Below are positions 1-5,687 of a stretch of 8,525 bases of DNA, piece by piece. Every line of letters begins with the position of its first letter. The stretch's first letter is position 1. The stretch comes from DASQUK01 sp046723645 (lineage in GTDB: Bacteria; Actinomycetota; Acidimicrobiia; Acidimicrobiales; VFJN01). The position numbers were made by a program, and so were the translations under genes. The notes below the pieces were generated by a model. The model was not told where the DNA came from. It saw nothing but the letters and a program-made list of their open reading frames with translations, and did not search any database. The DNA is taken from the NCBI GenBank assembly GCA_046723645.1, contig JBKOUY010000156.1:1-8525 (forward strand), read 5' to 3'.

Positions 1-2766
1 CAGGAGCGCTTCCAGCACATCCTCGTCGACGAGTACCAGGACACCAACCGGGTCCAGAACGAGCTCGTGCTCCTGCTCGCCGCCGACCACCGCAACATCG
101 CGGTCGTCGGAGATCAGGACCAGTGCCTGCCGCCGGGCACGCGGGTGGCGACTCCCGACGGGGACCAGCCCATCGAGGCGCTGTGTGAAGGCACCGCCGT
201 CATCGGGATCGGGGCGACCGGTCGTCCCGTTCCGAATCGGGTCGCCGCGGTGGCGCAGGGCCGCTATGCGGGCCGTATGTACACCGTCCGCGCCGAAGGT
301 CACACGCTCCGCGGGACCCCTCATCACGTGGTGCTGGCCGACACGCCGCTCGAGCCCGGCCGCTACATCGTCTACCTGATGGAGCGCATCGACCGCGGCT
401 TCCGGCTCGGGTTGACCAAGAGCGTCCGGCCGGTTGGACCCGGCCAGTTCGAGCAGGGCATCCGCGTGCGCATCAACCAGGAGCACGCGGACCGCGCCTG
501 GATACTGCGCGTCTGCGACACCCGCGCGGAGGCGGGCTTCTACGAGGCCTTCTATGCGGCCACGTATGGGCTACCCACGGCGTTGTTCCATGGGCTGGGT
601 CGGAACCTCACGATGCACGACGAGTGGCTTGCCCGGCTGTTCGATGAGGTCGACACCCGCACTGCCGCGAAGCAGCTGATGGACGACCTCGACCTCCATC
701 CGGCCTTCCCTCATTACACGCCCGCGAATGGAGGCCGCCGTCAGACCCTCAACCTGACGATGTTCTCCGACTGTCGCCATGGTGACGTCGGCTACCACCG
801 GGTTCAGTGGTCGTCGAATCGTGTCGAGGTCGCGCAACGACTGCGCGATGCGGGGATGCCCGTTCGTGCCGGCAAGCCCGGTAGCTATCGGGTCGAGACC
901 AGCCACAAGGACTACCGGCAGGCGCTCGCCTTCGCCCGATCGATGGCCGCCGCTGGCGGCCTCGACATCCGCCGGCGCGCAGTCGTCGCCGGCAAGATCT
1001 ACCCGTTCGTGCCCCTCGCCCACCTGCGCGAGGGGATGAAGGTGCTGGTGGAGTGCGGTGGCAACTCGCCGATGCTCGCCGAGGCCCGCGTCGACTCGAT
1101 CGAGGTCAACGACTACGACGGCCCCGTCTACGACCTGGAGGTGAAGCCGACCCACACCTACGTCGCCGACGGTGTTTACGTCCACAACAGCATCTATGCC
1201 TTTCGGGGCGCCGACATGCGCAACATCGTGGAGTTCGAGGACGCGTTCCCCGACACCACGGTGGTGCTGCTCGAGCAGAACTACCGGTCGACGCAAACCA
1301 TCCTCGACGCCGCCAACGCCGTCATCGCCCACAACGTCAGCCGCAAGCCCAAGGAGCTGTGGACCGATCAGGGCGCCGGCGAGCCGATCGTGCGGTACCA
1401 CGCCGACGACGAGGTCGACGAGGCCCAGTGGATCACCCGGGAGATGACCCACCTCCACGACGCCGCCGACGTGCAGGTGCCCGACGCCCCCGACCGCGGC
1501 CACACCGGCGGGCGGCTGCGCTGGGGCGACATCGCCGTCTTCTACCGGACCAACGCCCAGAGCCGGGTGCTGGAAGAGCAGCTCATGCGCGTCGGCATTC
1601 CGTACCGGGTCCTGGGCGGCACCCGGTTCTACGACCGCAAGGAGGTGAAGGACGCAGTCGCCTACCTGCGGGCCGTCGTCAACCCGGTCGACGAGGTGTC
1701 GATCAAGCGGGTGCTCAACGAGCCCAAGCGGGGCGTGGGCGCCACGTCCATCGGCCGGCTGGATGCGTGGGCCACCGCACACGGGCTGCCGTTCCTCGAC
1801 GCCCTCCGCCGCGCCGTCGACGCAGGCGTCTCTGGCAAGGCCGCCCGGGGCATCGAGGCGTTCCTCCAGCTGCTCGACGACGTGGCCGGCACCGCGGCCA
1901 GCGGACCCGGGCCGCTGCTGCAGGCGCTGCTCGAGCGCTCGGGCTACCTCGACGCCCTCGAGGCCGAGCGCACCATCGAGTCCGAGGGCAGGCTCGAGAA
2001 CCTGGCCGAGCTCGTGGGGGCCGCCAGCGAGGTCGAGACGGTCGACGAGTTCCTCGAGTCGATCAGCCTGGTGTCCGACGTCGACGACCTCGACGAGACC
2101 GACCAGTCCTCCGTGGTGCTCATGACCCTGCACTCCGCCAAGGGCCTCGAGTTCCCCGTCGTGTTCATCATCGGGCTCGAGGACGGCGTCTTCCCCCACC
2201 TGCGCTCGCTCACCGATCCCGACCAGCTCGAGGAGGAGCGGCGCCTCGCCTACGTCGGGATCACCCGGGCCCGGCAGCGCCTCTACCTCACCCACGCGTG
2301 GAGCCGGACGCTGTTCGGAGGCACCCAGTACAACCCGCCCAGCCGCTTCCTCGACGAGATCCCCGACGGGCTGATCCACGACGTCGAGGGCCACCGGCGC
2401 TCGAGCCGCGGCGGCCGCAGCTATGGCGGCGTCTGGGGGCGGGGCGGTCGGGACTGGCGCTCGGGCGGTCCGTCGAGGGACGCCGGTCGCTCGGGAACCG
2501 GTGAGCCGGGCGGCGATGGCGGCCTGCGGGTCGCAGCCGGGCGCGACCGGATCGTCGAGAACGCGCTCAAGCCACGCCCGCCCTCACGCAGCGGCGCCGA
2601 GAGCCTCGGCCTCAAGATCGGCGACGACGTGCGCCACAGGACCTTCGGCGAGGGTGTGATCATCGACATGAGCGGGAGCGGCGACAAGACCGAGGCCCGG
2701 GTCCGCTTCCGCGACGTCGGCGAGAAGACGCTGCTCCTCTCCTGGGCCCCGCTGGAGAAGATCTGA
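1..2766 (+). CDS. pcrA: PcrA/UvrD-type SF1A ATP-dependent DNA helicase, interrupted by an intein (5' end outside window)
   Basis: ATP-driven 3'-5' DNA helicase/translocase of repair and replication restart, acting in the cytoplasm. The reading frame is open from base 1, so the start and Walker A motif lie upstream; about 200 N-terminal residues are missing if the family length of roughly 750-780 applies. Residues are numbered from the first codon in the window. Motif II is ILVDEYQDTN (7-16). Motif III, GDQDQ/SIYAFRGAD, is split by the intein (37-41 and 397-405). Motif IV is LEQNYRST (424-431), motif V TLHSAKGLEF (709-718) and motif VI EERRLAYVGITRARQRL (from about 745). A Gly/Arg-rich linker (about 799-850) leads to a small basic Tudor-like tail (868-921), which in PcrA is the RNA polymerase-binding module. 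Without the intein, 566 in-window residues remain and all motifs join in frame. Mycobacteria call this gene uvrD1. The family call is secure; PcrA rather than another UvrD-like protein rests on the tail. Confidence 0.95.
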   Translation, partial: QERFQHILVDEYQDTNRVQNELVLLLAADHRNIAVVGDQDQCLPPGTRVATPDGDQPIEALCEGTAVIGIGATGRPVPNRVAAVAQGRYAGRMYTVRAEGHTLRGTPHHVVLADTPLEPGRYIVYLMERIDRGFRLGLTKSVRPVGPGQFEQGIRVRINQEHADRAWILRVCDTRAEAGFYEAFYAATYGLPTALFHGLGRNLTMHDEWLARLFDEVDTRTAAKQLMDDLDLHPAFPHYTPANGGRRQTLNLTMFSDCRHGDVGYHRVQWSSNRVEVAQRLRDAGMPVRAGKPGSYRVETSHKDYRQALAFARSMAAAGGLDIRRRAVVAGKIYPFVPLAHLREGMKVLVECGGNSPMLAEARVDSIEVNDYDGPVYDLEVKPTHTYVADGVYVHNSIYAFRGADMRNIVEFEDAFPDTTVVLLEQNYRSTQTILDAANAVIAHNVSRKPKELWTDQGAGEPIVRYHADDEVDEAQWITREMTHLHDAADVQVPDAPDRGHTGGRLRWGDIAVFYRTNAQSRVLEEQLMRVGIPYRVLGGTRFYDRKEVKDAVAYLRAVVNPVDEVSIKRVLNEPKRGVGATSIGRLDAWATAHGLPFLDALRRAVDAGVSGKAARGIEAFLQLLDDVAGTAASGPGPLLQALLERSGYLDALEAERTIESEGRLENLAELVGAASEVETVDEFLESISLVSDVDDLDETDQSSVVLMTLHSAKGLEFPVVFIIGLEDGVFPHLRSLTDPDQLEEERRLAYVGITRARQRLYLTHAWSRTLFGGTQYNPPSRFLDEIPDGLIHDVEGHRRSSRGGRSYGGVWGRGGRDWRSGGPSRDAGRSGTGEPGGDGGLRVAAGRDRIVENALKPRPPSRSGAESLGLKIGDDVRHRTFGEGVIIDMSGSGDKTEARVRFRDVGEKTLLLSWAPLEKI
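124..1188 (+). mobile_element. Intein inserted in helicase motif III (355 residues)
   Basis: A self-splicing protein element that should excise and join ...GDQDQ to SIYAFRGAD... of the helicase. It begins at Cys1 (tgc, 124-126) in the block A pattern CLPPGTRVATPDG. Block B is GTPHH, with Thr65 and His68 (316-327) fitting TxxH. The C-terminal half shows block F (VYDLEVKPTHTYVADG, about residues 335-350) and block G (VHN, ending at Asn355), followed by Ser as the +1 nucleophile. All residues needed for canonical class 1 splicing are visible. The centre (about residues 78-300) replaces the usual homing endonuclease and has no LAGLIDADG motif. Codons ending in A or T make up 13 of 79 in 124-360 and 16 of 80 in 541-780, against 4 of 84 in the host segment 1189-1440. 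This suggests separate ancestry. Splicing activity is inferred. Confidence 0.95.
361..594 (+). other. Possible diverged GIY-YIG-like endonuclease domain inside the intein
   Basis: Intein residues about 80-157. A hydrophobic strand YIVYLM (81-86) is followed about six residues later by a second strand GFRLGLTKS (92-100). Then come Arg residues in a short basic stretch (R114, R116), a third strand AWILRV (125-130), and a helix EAGFYEAFYAATYG with Glu136 and Glu141. This order (first strand, strand with a central Gly before Thr, helical Arg, third strand, then a helix with Glu) matches the GIY-YIG nuclease fold. In that fold the first strand carries GIY, the second YIG, and the conserved Arg and Glu are catalytic. 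The literal GIY and YIG triplets are absent: they would correspond to VYL and RLG. The domain is therefore either very diverged, inactive, or not this fold. This is motif-order inference, not a secure family call. Confidence 0.4.
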
Positions 2767-2771
2767 CGCGA

Positions 2772-2784
2772 TCCCGGCCCGGGA
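2772..2784 (+). terminator. Short inverted repeat just after the helicase stop
   Basis: TCCCG (2772-2776), loop GCC, then CGGGA (2780-2784) gives a 5-bp GC-rich hairpin six bases after the helicase TGA. No T-run follows, so it is at best a weak or Rho-assisted stop signal. It could equally be chance in DNA this GC-rich. Confidence 0.2.
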
Positions 2785-2841
2785 ACCTCGTATTTCATCC
2801 AGACGTCGGGTAAACACAACCAGTCTCGATAACAGTTCGCT

Positions 2842-2877
2842 GGGGGAGCGCCCCTGGAGGGGGGCCAGCCCACCTCC
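2842..2877 (+). promoter_or_regulatory. Hairpin-rich leader of the L,D-transpeptidase gene
   Basis: Two adjacent potential stem-loops lie in the 141-base gap before the transpeptidase gene. The first pairs GGGG (2842-2845) with CCCC (2851-2854). The second pairs GGAGG (2856-2860) with CCTCC (2873-2877), then, after a G/A mismatch, GGG (2862-2864) with CCC (2869-2871) around the loop CCAG. The second ends 20 bases before the ribosome-binding site and has no T-run. It may be an attenuating or stabilising leader structure. I could not match it to a known riboswitch; in particular the conserved segments of the c-di-AMP (ydaO) class, common before actinobacterial cell-wall genes, are not visible. 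Confidence 0.35.
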
Positions 2878-2897
2878 GGCCGTCGGCTCGTCCGTTC

Positions 2898-2902
2898 AGG
2901 AG
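2898..2902 (+). promoter_or_regulatory. Ribosome-binding site of the L,D-transpeptidase gene
   Basis: AGGAG sits five bases before the GTG at 2908. It fixes that GTG as the start codon, and no other start is as well placed. Confidence 0.75.
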
Positions 2903-2907
2903 CACCC

Positions 2908-3783
2908 GTGTCCTCGCCCCCCCGCCCACCCTCGGGCAACCGCCACCGCAACGTCGTCATAGGCACGGGCGCAGCCGTCCTGCTGCTCGCGGCGCTCGGC
3001 GTGGGTGGGGCGCTGGCCGGTTCGGGCGGCGACACCGAGACGAGCGACAGCCAACCGGTGACCACGGAGGCACCGACGTCGACCGCGAGCGTCGCGGCTA
3101 CGACCACGACCACCACCGCGCCGCCGACCACGACGACGACGGCGCCGCCCACGACCACGACCACGGTCCCGCCGGATCCGGGCGCCGACGGCACGCTCGA
3201 GCTCGGCGACGGCGGCCAGTCGGTCCTGGCCCTCCAGCAGCGGCTGGTCGACCTCGGCTACTGGCTCGGATCGGCGGACGGCCACTACGGGCAGCTCACG
3301 CGCCAGGCGGTGATGGCGTTCCAGAAGGCCGAGGGGCTGGGCCGCGACGGGGTGGCCGGCCCCGCCACCCAGGGCCGCCTGGCCGGCGCCGGGCGCCAGT
3401 CGTCCCGCGTCGGCGGCACGGGGCTCGAGATCGACCTCGAGCGCCAGATCCTCATGATCGTCGAGGGCGGCGAGGTCCGCTGGGTGATCAACACGTCGAC
3501 CGGCAACAACGAGACGTACACCAGCTCGACCGGCGGGTCGGCCCAGGCGGTCACCCCGCCCGGCAGCTTCTCGATCTATCGGGAGATCGACGGGGTCCGC
3601 GAGGCACCCCTCGGCACGCTGTACCGGCCCAAGTACTTCAACGGCGGCATCGCCCTCCACGGCTCGGGCAGCATCCCCGCCCACCCGGCATCGCACGGCT
3701 GTGCCCGCGTGACGAACTCGGCCATGGACATGCTGTGGGCGAGCGGCGTCGCCGCCATCGGCACGCCGGTCACCGTCTACTGA
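2908..3783 (+). CDS. Membrane-anchored L,D-transpeptidase (YkuD domain) with peptidoglycan-binding domain
   Basis: Forms 3-3 (mDAP-mDAP) cross-links in peptidoglycan, or attaches proteins to it, outside the cytoplasmic membrane. The 291-residue protein starts with a short basic tail and one membrane segment or uncleaved signal (about 15-37). A Thr/Pro-rich linker spanning wall space follows (about 43-89). Next is a peptidoglycan_binding_1 domain (about 95-162) with LGDGGQSVLALQQRLVDLGY and a DGxYGxxTRQAVMAFQ core. The catalytic YkuD domain fills 170-291, with HGSG at His251 and the SHGCAR signature at 262-267; Cys265 is the nucleophile, with His263 and Arg267 beside it. No lipobox is seen, so anchoring is by the transmembrane segment. 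The gene stands alone between a leader and the next operon's promoter. The family assignment is firm; cross-linking versus another transfer role is not decided by sequence. Confidence 0.93.
   Translation: MSSPPRPPSGNRHRNVVIGTGAAVLLLAALGVGGALAGSGGDTETSDSQPVTTEAPTSTASVAATTTTTTAPPTTTTTAPPTTTTTVPPDPGADGTLELGDGGQSVLALQQRLVDLGYWLGSADGHYGQLTRQAVMAFQKAEGLGRDGVAGPATQGRLAGAGRQSSRVGGTGLEIDLERQILMIVEGGEVRWVINTSTGNNETYTSSTGGSAQAVTPPGSFSIYREIDGVREAPLGTLYRPKYFNGGIALHGSGSIPAHPASHGCARVTNSAMDMLWASGVAAIGTPVTVY
3100..3174 (+). repeat. Thr/Pro tandem repeat in the transpeptidase linker
   Basis: Three imperfect units of five or six Thr codons closed by Ala/Val-Pro-Pro, built almost wholly from ACC and ACG. The product is an extended, flexible and possibly O-glycosylated spacer between membrane anchor and peptidoglycan-binding domain. 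As a low-complexity DNA tract it may vary in length between strains. Confidence 0.85.
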
Positions 3784-3817
3784 CGTTGCACACGAGGCCG
3801 TGACCGACGCCACCGCC

Positions 3818-3839
3818 CCGGACCTTTGATCGCGTCCGG
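3818..3839 (+). terminator. Perfect inverted repeat between the transpeptidase gene and the prenyl synthase operon
   Basis: CCGGAC (3818-3823) and GTCCGG (3834-3839) form a 6-bp perfect stem around a 10-base loop, 34 bases past the transpeptidase stop. No T-run follows, so termination would be inefficient. The loop contains TTGATC, the best -35 candidate of the next promoter, so a protein-binding site is an alternative. Confidence 0.3.
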
Positions 3840-3855
3840 CAATTGAGCATACGCT
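3826..3855 (+). promoter_or_regulatory. Candidate promoter of the prenyl synthase-TetR operon
   Basis: TTGATC (3826-3831) as -35 and TACGCT (3850-3855, fitting the TAnnnT pattern of actinobacterial -10 boxes) are separated by 18 bases. Transcription would start near 3862, giving a leader of about 40 bases before the ATG at 3903. The -10 box lies inside the TetR-type palindrome, so a bound repressor would block polymerase. The boxes were assigned by eye. Confidence 0.4.
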
Positions 3856-3858
3856 CAA
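3843..3858 (+). promoter_or_regulatory. Probable TetR-family operator
   Basis: TTGAGCATACGCTCAA is a 16-base palindrome with 14 matching positions (perfect 6-base arms and central TA). That is the usual size and form of a TetR dimer site. A further GCTCA at 3866-3870, inside AGCGTTCGCT (palindromic arms AGCG/CGCT, 3859-3868), suggests a second overlapping site. It lies over the -10 candidate of the operon that encodes a TetR regulator, so autoregulation is the simplest reading. The TTG at 3843 is in frame with the synthase but has no ribosome-binding site, and is read here as operator rather than start codon. Confidence 0.6.
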
Positions 3859-3890
3859 AGCGTTCGCTCAGATCGGGCGGATCAGGGACC

Positions 3891-3899
3891 AGGGAGAGG
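3891..3899 (+). promoter_or_regulatory. Ribosome-binding site of the polyprenyl synthase gene
   Basis: The purine run AGGGAGAGG ends three bases before the ATG at 3903 and has a GGGAG core six bases away. It decides for ATG 3903 over the in-frame TTG at 3843. Confidence 0.7.
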
Positions 3900-3902
3900 T
3901 CG

Positions 3903-5018
3903 ATGGGCCGCAACCCGTCCACCACACCCGTGCTCGAGGGTCAGCTTGGTGTCGCCGGCCTCGCCCGGATGTTCGGCATCGCCGATCTCGCCGACCGCTT
4001 GGCGGCCGTCGACGAGCGGATCACGTCGACGCTCGGCGAGGACGATGCCCTGCTCGGGCCCGCCAGCGTCCGCGTGGCGGAGGCCGGCGGCAAGCGGCTC
4101 CGGCCCCTGTTCACCATCGCCTGTGCCGCGCTCGGCGACGTCTTCGACGAGCGCGTCGTGGCGGCGGCGGCCGCCGTGGAGCTGGTGCAGATCGGCTCGC
4201 TCGTCCACGACGACATCCTGGACGCCGCCTCCACGCGCCGGGGCCGTCCCACCATCAACGCCAGCGAAGGACTCGACGAGGCGCTGCTGGCCGGCGACTA
4301 CATCCTCGCCCGGGCGGCCCAGCAGGCGGCCTCCGTGAGCCAGGAGGCCGCACGACTGGTGGCGGCCGCCCTGGCCGAGCTGTGCGAGGGCCAGGTCCTC
4401 GAGCTGCGCGACGCGTACGACCCCGATCGCACCCTCGACGCCCACCTCGCCTCCATCCGCGGCAAGACGGCGGCGCTGTTCGAGTGTGCGTGCCGCCTCG
4501 GCGCGCATACGGCGGGGCTGCCGGCCCACAACGCGACCGCCGTCGCCCGCTTCGGCGCCGGCTTCGGGATGAGCTTCCAGGTGCTCGACGACGTCCTCGA
4601 CCTGATCGGCGACGCCGAACGGCTCGGCAAGCCGACGGGGATCGACATCGCCGCCGGCGTCTACACCATGCCGGTCATCACGGCCCTGCGGGGTCCGCGG
4701 GGCGACGAGCTTCGCGAGCTGCTTCCCCGGCCCGCTGGTGGCCGTTCCGGCGACACCGCCGGCACCCCCCACGTCGCCGACGGCGAGGACGTCGCTGCGG
4801 CGCTGGCGCTCGTGCGCGCATCGGGCAGCGTCGCCGTCGCGCTGGCGGCGATGGACCGCTTCGCCGACGACGCGCGACGCGCCGTCGCACACCTCAACCA
4901 GGCGACCGTCGGCGAGGGGCTGTGGGCGTTCCCCCGCACGTACAGCACCTGGGCGCTGGAGAACCTCATGGACCGGCGCTACCTCGAGGTCCCGCTCACG
5001 GCCGATGCCGGTGCCTGA
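3903..5018 (+). CDS. Long-chain trans-polyprenyl diphosphate synthase
   Basis: Condenses isopentenyl diphosphate onto an allylic diphosphate to make a long all-trans prenyl chain, most likely the menaquinone side chain. From ATG 3903 the protein has 371 residues. Family motifs are complete: GGKRLRP (62-68), the first Asp-rich motif DDILD (103-107) followed by RRGRPT, a GKTAALFE segment, and the second Asp-rich motif FQVLDDVLD (225-233) followed by GKPTGID. Both Asp motifs, which bind Mg2+ and the diphosphates, are intact. The residue five before the first Asp of DDILD is Gly, a small side chain where short-chain enzymes carry bulky ones; this favours a long product. A loop near 275-295 (RPAGGRSGDTAGT) is a little longer than in typical homologs as I recall them. 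The stop overlaps the next gene by 14 bases, so the two are co-transcribed. Menaquinone use is inferred; a carotenoid or other isoprenoid is possible. Confidence 0.93.
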   Translation: MGRNPSTTPVLEGQLGVAGLARMFGIADLADRLAAVDERITSTLGEDDALLGPASVRVAEAGGKRLRPLFTIACAALGDVFDERVVAAAAAVELVQIGSLVHDDILDAASTRRGRPTINASEGLDEALLAGDYILARAAQQAASVSQEAARLVAAALAELCEGQVLELRDAYDPDRTLDAHLASIRGKTAALFECACRLGAHTAGLPAHNATAVARFGAGFGMSFQVLDDVLDLIGDAERLGKPTGIDIAAGVYTMPVITALRGPRGDELRELLPRPAGGRSGDTAGTPHVADGEDVAAALALVRASGSVAVALAAMDRFADDARRAVAHLNQATVGEGLWAFPRTYSTWALENLMDRRYLEVPLTADAGA

Positions 5019-5658
5019 GAAGGTCCCCGTCGCGTCACGACGAACGGCACCGAGGCAGGCCGACGAGACCCGCGCCCGGATCGTCGATGCCGCGCTCGAG
5101 GCGCTGCGCGCCAACGGCATCGCCGGCATCAGCGCCCGCACCATCGCCCGCCACGGCGGCTTCAACCAGGCGCTGATCTTCTATCACTTCGGCTCCGTCG
5201 AGGGGCTCCTGGTGGCCGTGGCCCGGCTCGAGAGCGAGCGCCGCTCGGCGCTCTACGCACCGGCGCTCCGCGAGGTGTCGTCCCTCCTCGACCTCGTGGC
5301 CGTGGCCCGCCGGCTGCACGACGAGGAGTTCTCCGGTGGCTCCGTGGCGGCGCTGACGCAGATGCTGGCCGGTGCCGTCGGTTCGGAGGAGCTGGCCCGC
5401 GGGATCTGGGACGCCCTGGAGCCGTGGACGACGCTGGTCCGTGAGACGATCGGGCGCCTCCTCGCCGGCACCCCCTACGGCGAGGTGCTGTCACCCGACG
5501 ACCTGACGTCGGCGGTAACGGCGCTGTTCCTGGGCATCGAGCTGCTCACCGGGCTCGACCCCAGCGGCCGGGAGCGCACCCTGTTCCCGACGATGGAGGC
5601 GGCCGCAGCCGGCATCGACGCGCTGCTCCGGCCACCGGCCGCCGCCACCGACAACTGA
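5005..5658 (+). CDS. TetR/AcrR-family transcriptional regulator
   Basis: A dimeric DNA-binding repressor released by a small ligand. From ATG 5005 it has 217 residues, normal for the family. The N-terminal helix-turn-helix is clear: TRARIVDAALEALRANG (22-38), then GISARTIARHGGFNQALIFYHFGSVEGLL (41-69), which matches the family pattern including the YHF turn. The C-terminal part (about 75-217) is helical, ligand-binding and not diagnostic. The gene overlaps the synthase by 14 bases (8 if GTG 5011 is used). No strong ribosome-binding site is visible; GAGG at 4986-4989 is rather far. Translation is therefore probably coupled to the synthase. The likely target is the palindrome at 3843-3858 in its own operon's promoter, so ligand and control may concern prenyl or quinone supply. 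That link is inferred from position only. Confidence 0.9.
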   Translation: MPVPEKVPVASRRTAPRQADETRARIVDAALEALRANGIAGISARTIARHGGFNQALIFYHFGSVEGLLVAVARLESERRSALYAPALREVSSLLDLVAVARRLHDEEFSGGSVAALTQMLAGAVGSEELARGIWDALEPWTTLVRETIGRLLAGTPYGEVLSPDDLTSAVTALFLGIELLTGLDPSGRERTLFPTMEAAAAGIDALLRPPAAATDN

Positions 5659-5668
5659 CCACCCGACC

Positions 5669-5687
5669 GCGCGTGCTCAAGGCGCGC
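5669..5687. terminator. Weak inverted repeat between converging genes
   Basis: GCGCG (5669-5673) and CGCGC (5683-5687) could pair around a 9-base loop in the 18-base gap and the 3' end of the minus-strand peptidase gene. The stem is short with no T-run on either side. It is the only candidate stop structure between the converging genes. Confidence 0.2.

Noticed and set aside
124..1188. LAGLIDADG (DOD) endonuclease in the intein
   Set aside because: I looked for the two decapeptide motifs in all 355 residues and saw none.
571..2394. 607-codon open frame on the minus strand opposite the helicase
   Set aside because: It is the mirror of a GC-rich codon pattern. Its product is a Val/Gly/Asp-rich string without motifs, and the plus strand holds a secure helicase and intein.
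1053..2504. 483-codon plus-strand frame inside the helicase
   Set aside because: The product is almost all Arg, Pro and Gly, typical of a shifted frame in GC-rich DNA, and it crosses the intein-host boundary.
2767..2907. c-di-AMP (ydaO) riboswitch before the cell-wall gene
   Set aside because: The genomic context would fit, but the conserved sequence segments of that class are not found in the gap.
2421..3194. Minus-strand frame with a striking run of GGAVVVVV repeats
   Set aside because: This is the complement of the Thr/Pro repeat in the transpeptidase linker and has no independent support.
3843..3902. TTG 3843 as start of the polyprenyl synthase
   Set aside because: There is no ribosome-binding site, the first residues (SIRSKRSLRSGGSG) are not family-like, and the codon is part of the operator palindrome. 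ATG 3903 has a strong ribosome-binding site.
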